Assembly: GCA_023300835.1 (NCBI GenBank)
Contig: JALZVB010000381.1
Span: 1-7,300, forward strand
Origin: Saprospiraceae bacterium
GTDB taxonomy: Bacteria; Bacteroidota; Bacteroidia; Chitinophagales; Saprospiraceae
Direction: 5' to 3'
Length of the DNA: 7,300 bases
The notes below the pieces were generated by a model, which saw nothing but the letters and a program-made list of their open reading frames with translations, had not been told where the DNA came from and ran no database searches. A program made the position numbers and the translations under genes. Shown piece by piece: positions 5,834 to 7,300 of this stretch (positions within the stretch are counted from its first letter, which is position 1; each line of letters opens with the position of its first letter).

Positions 5834-6700
5834 ATGAGGCAATTAAAGATAACGAAATCAATTACCAACCGTGAAAGCCAATCTTTAGAAAAGTATCTAC
5901 AAGAAATAGGCAAGGTTGACCTCCTTACCCCAGAAGAAGAAGTCGACTTAGCCAAAAGGATAAAAGAAGGCGATCAAGAAGCCCTAGAAAAACTAACTAA
6001 GGCCAACTTAAGATTCGTTGTATCTGTAGCCAAACAATACCAAAATCAAGGTTTATCTCTTTCAGATCTTATAAACGAGGGTAATCTCGGACTTATTAAG
6101 GCTGCTCAGAGATTTGATGAAACTAGAGGTTTCAAGTTCATCTCTTACGCTGTATGGTGGATAAGACAGTCTATTTTACAGGCTTTAGCTGAACAATCAC
6201 GTATTGTAAGATTACCGCTTAACAAGGTTGGTAGCTTGAATAAGATAAATAGAGCATTCTCTGAACTAGAACAAGAGTATGAAAGAGAACCATCTTCTTC
6301 TGAGTTAGCAGAATTGCTAGAAATCACATCTGATGAGGTAGAAACAACTCTAGGCGTTGCCGCAAGACACGTATCTATGGATGCCCCATTTGTTGATGGA
6401 GAAGATAATTCACTACTAGATGTACTTGAAAATATAGGTACTCCGGGTACTGATTCTAAGTTAGAATATGGTGAATCTCTGAGAAGAGAAATAGAAAGAT
6501 CACTTAATACATTGACAGAAAGACAGTGTGATGTTATCAAATTATATTTTGGTTTAGGAATAGAACATCCTATGTCATTGGAAGATATTGGTGATAGATT
6601 TGGCCTAACAAGAGAAAGAGTTAGACAAATAAAAGACAAAGCGATAAATAAATTGAGATCTGCATCTAGAAGTAAATTGCTAAAGCAATACTTGGGATAA
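5834..6700 (+). CDS. rpoD: RNA polymerase primary sigma factor (RpoD/SigA, Bacteroidota type)
   Basis: This 288-residue protein directs RNA polymerase to housekeeping promoters. Region 1.2 covers about 15-45 (SLEKYLQEIG, LLTPEEEVDLA). Region 2 is about 51-120, with NLRFVVSVAKQYQNQGLSLS (58-77), DLINEGNLGLIKA (78-90) and the -10-binding FISYAVWWIRQSI (102-114). Region 3 runs about 125-200. Region 4 is about 220-275: LTERQCDVIKLYFGLG, then the helix-turn-helix MSLEDIGDRFGLTRERVRQI (247-266) that reads the -33 element. There is no region 1.1 or long insertion. That is usual for the Bacteroidota primary sigma factor (about 287 residues) and makes an alternative sigma unlikely. The start MRQLKITKSITNRES is the family's normal N-terminus. 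It is expressed from its own promoter, ends at a terminator, and diverges from the START-like/DoxX pair. Confidence 0.96.
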   Translation: MRQLKITKSITNRESQSLEKYLQEIGKVDLLTPEEEVDLAKRIKEGDQEALEKLTKANLRFVVSVAKQYQNQGLSLSDLINEGNLGLIKAAQRFDETRGFKFISYAVWWIRQSILQALAEQSRIVRLPLNKVGSLNKINRAFSELEQEYEREPSSSELAELLEITSDEVETTLGVAARHVSMDAPFVDGEDNSLLDVLENIGTPGTDSKLEYGESLRREIERSLNTLTERQCDVIKLYFGLGIEHPMSLEDIGDRFGLTRERVRQIKDKAINKLRSASRSKLLKQYLG

Positions 6701-6723
6701 GAGCTCTACATAAGATATATTAC

Positions 6724-6762
6724 AAAATGGAGAAGTTATGAAAATAGCTTCTCCATTTTTTT
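6724..6762 (+). terminator. Intrinsic terminator after rpoD
   Basis: AAAATGGAGAAG (6724-6735) is perfectly complementary to CTTCTCCATTTT (6748-6759), with a 12-nt loop and a run of seven T (6756-6762). It begins 24 nt after the stop codon. The A-rich 5' side could also let it act on the opposite strand. Confidence 0.9.
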
Positions 6763-6788
6763 GTTGTTAGCAGGTGAACTATATAGAA

Positions 6789-7013
6789 TCTCTCCACTTC
6801 GGTCGAGATGAAAAAGCTGAGATAATTACTTCCTTCCGATGGATGTAGTTATGTCTATCCAGTCGCAAAGGTATTCTATGAGCGGAGCTTGTTGTACTTA
6901 TCTGGACAATCATTATATTGCTTTTCATGTCGACCGACGCAGGAGTGGAGGCCTCTCCAGTCTCGTTTATTGCTACTTTAAGTTTTTAAAAACTCAATTA
7001 TTACTTTCAATAA
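6789..7013. repeat. Tandem intergenic repeat element, copy 1
   Basis: This is about 225 nt and aligns to the second copy at 7059-7300. Shared blocks are ATCTCTCCACTTCGGTCGAG at the left end, TAATTACTTCC, a 22-nt invariant core at 6872-6893 (around GAGCGGAGCTTG), GCTTTTCATGTCGACCGACG and ACTTTCAATAA at the right end. The left CTCCACTTCGGTCGAGATGA is the approximate inverse of the right TCATGTCGACCGACG...AGTGGAG, so the ends face each other. The outer left arm present in copy 2 is missing here, replaced by a short unrelated sequence after GAAC. There is no transposase and no credible reading frame. The short frame at 6839-7081 runs across the copy boundary and is not a gene. Confidence 0.8.
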
Positions 7014-7043
7014 AATTCAAGTTTAGAGAACGTAAGATTCTCG

Positions 7044-7300
7044 ATACGAGACGGAGGATCTCTCCACTTCGGTCGAGATGAAAAGCTGAGGTAATTACTT
7101 CCTTCCGATGTGATCTGGTATGTAGTTATGTCTTTCTACCCAGTGGTTGAGATATTCTATGAGCGGAGCTTGTTATATTAATCTTATTTGGACAGTCATT
7201 TATATTGCTTTTCATGTCGACCGACGGAGGAGTGGAGATAACTCTAGTCTCGTATATTGCACTTTAAGTTTTTTGAAAATTCATTTATTACTTTCAATAA
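7044..7300. repeat. Tandem intergenic repeat element, copy 2, with intact terminal inverted repeat
   Basis: The region aligned to copy 1 is 7059-7300, a period of about 270 bp. Here the inverted repeat is fuller. The left arm 7044-7086 runs from ATACGAGAC through CTCCACTTCGGTCGAGATGA to AAAAGC. The right arm 7207-7255 runs from GCTTTTCATGTCGACC through AGTGGAG to GTCTCGTAT. The 9-bp outer ends are exact inverses and the middle is interrupted by small insertions. The interior is about 120 nt and includes the 22-nt invariant core (7153-7174). The structure resembles a MITE or a paired REP element. The alignment reaches the last base of the window, so its right boundary and possible further copies are not visible. 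Confidence 0.75.

Noticed and set aside
6145..6639. 164-codon frame antisense to rpoD
   Set aside because: It is a shadow of a highly conserved gene, with a Ser/Leu-rich composition typical of an antisense reading.
6839..7081. 80-codon plus-strand frame
   Set aside because: It spans repeat copy 1 and the start of copy 2. The two copies differ by indels that break the frame, and the product is low-information and Arg/Ser-rich.
6789..7300. CRISPR array or tRNA-like structure
   Set aside because: There are only two long units with diverged interiors, no short regular repeat-spacer pattern, and no cloverleaf or CCA end.

Overview
The window looks like chromosomal DNA from a member of the Bacteroidota, probably a marine or environmental saprospirian- or flavobacterium-like lineage (the lineage is an inference). 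Four things point there. The primary sigma factor is short and lacks region 1.1. A promoter with the Bacteroidota consensus (TTG, 20 bp, TAnnTTTG) lies just upstream of that sigma gene. A small START-like protein of a Bacteroidota-typical family is present. Shine-Dalgarno sequences are not evident before the starts, and the DNA is AT-rich.

Positions 1-2402 are read on the minus strand. They hold a large secreted PIG-L-type deacetylase, cut by the window edge after 714 residues. Upstream of it is a 69-residue, four-cysteine membrane protein resembling NqrM, whose stop codon lies inside a probable terminator. Positions 2493-4370 are read on the plus strand: MazG nucleotide pyrophosphohydrolase, then class II (GlpX-type) fructose-1,6-bisphosphatase with a strong terminator.

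Positions 4371-4780 contain no intact gene. A broken small secreted-protein gene starts inside the fructose-bisphosphatase terminator hairpin and is interrupted by an in-frame TAG at codon 16. Positions 4781-5593 (minus) are a two-gene unit encoding a START-like protein and a DoxX-family membrane protein. Diverging from it is the primary sigma factor gene (5834-6700). Its promoter is embedded in a perfect 10-bp inverted repeat, and a clear terminator follows it.

The last 540 bases carry two tandem, diverged copies of a non-coding element with a period of about 270 bp. In the second copy an imperfect inverted repeat of about 45 nt per arm encloses a 120-nt interior. This is the main structure not explained by genes.

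Most genes here are ordinary housekeeping genes (MazG, GlpX, sigma). I found no defence system, CRISPR array, RNA gene or transposase. The items most worth a second look are the repeat element, the interrupted small gene, the inverted repeat around the sigma promoter, and the NqrM-like protein.
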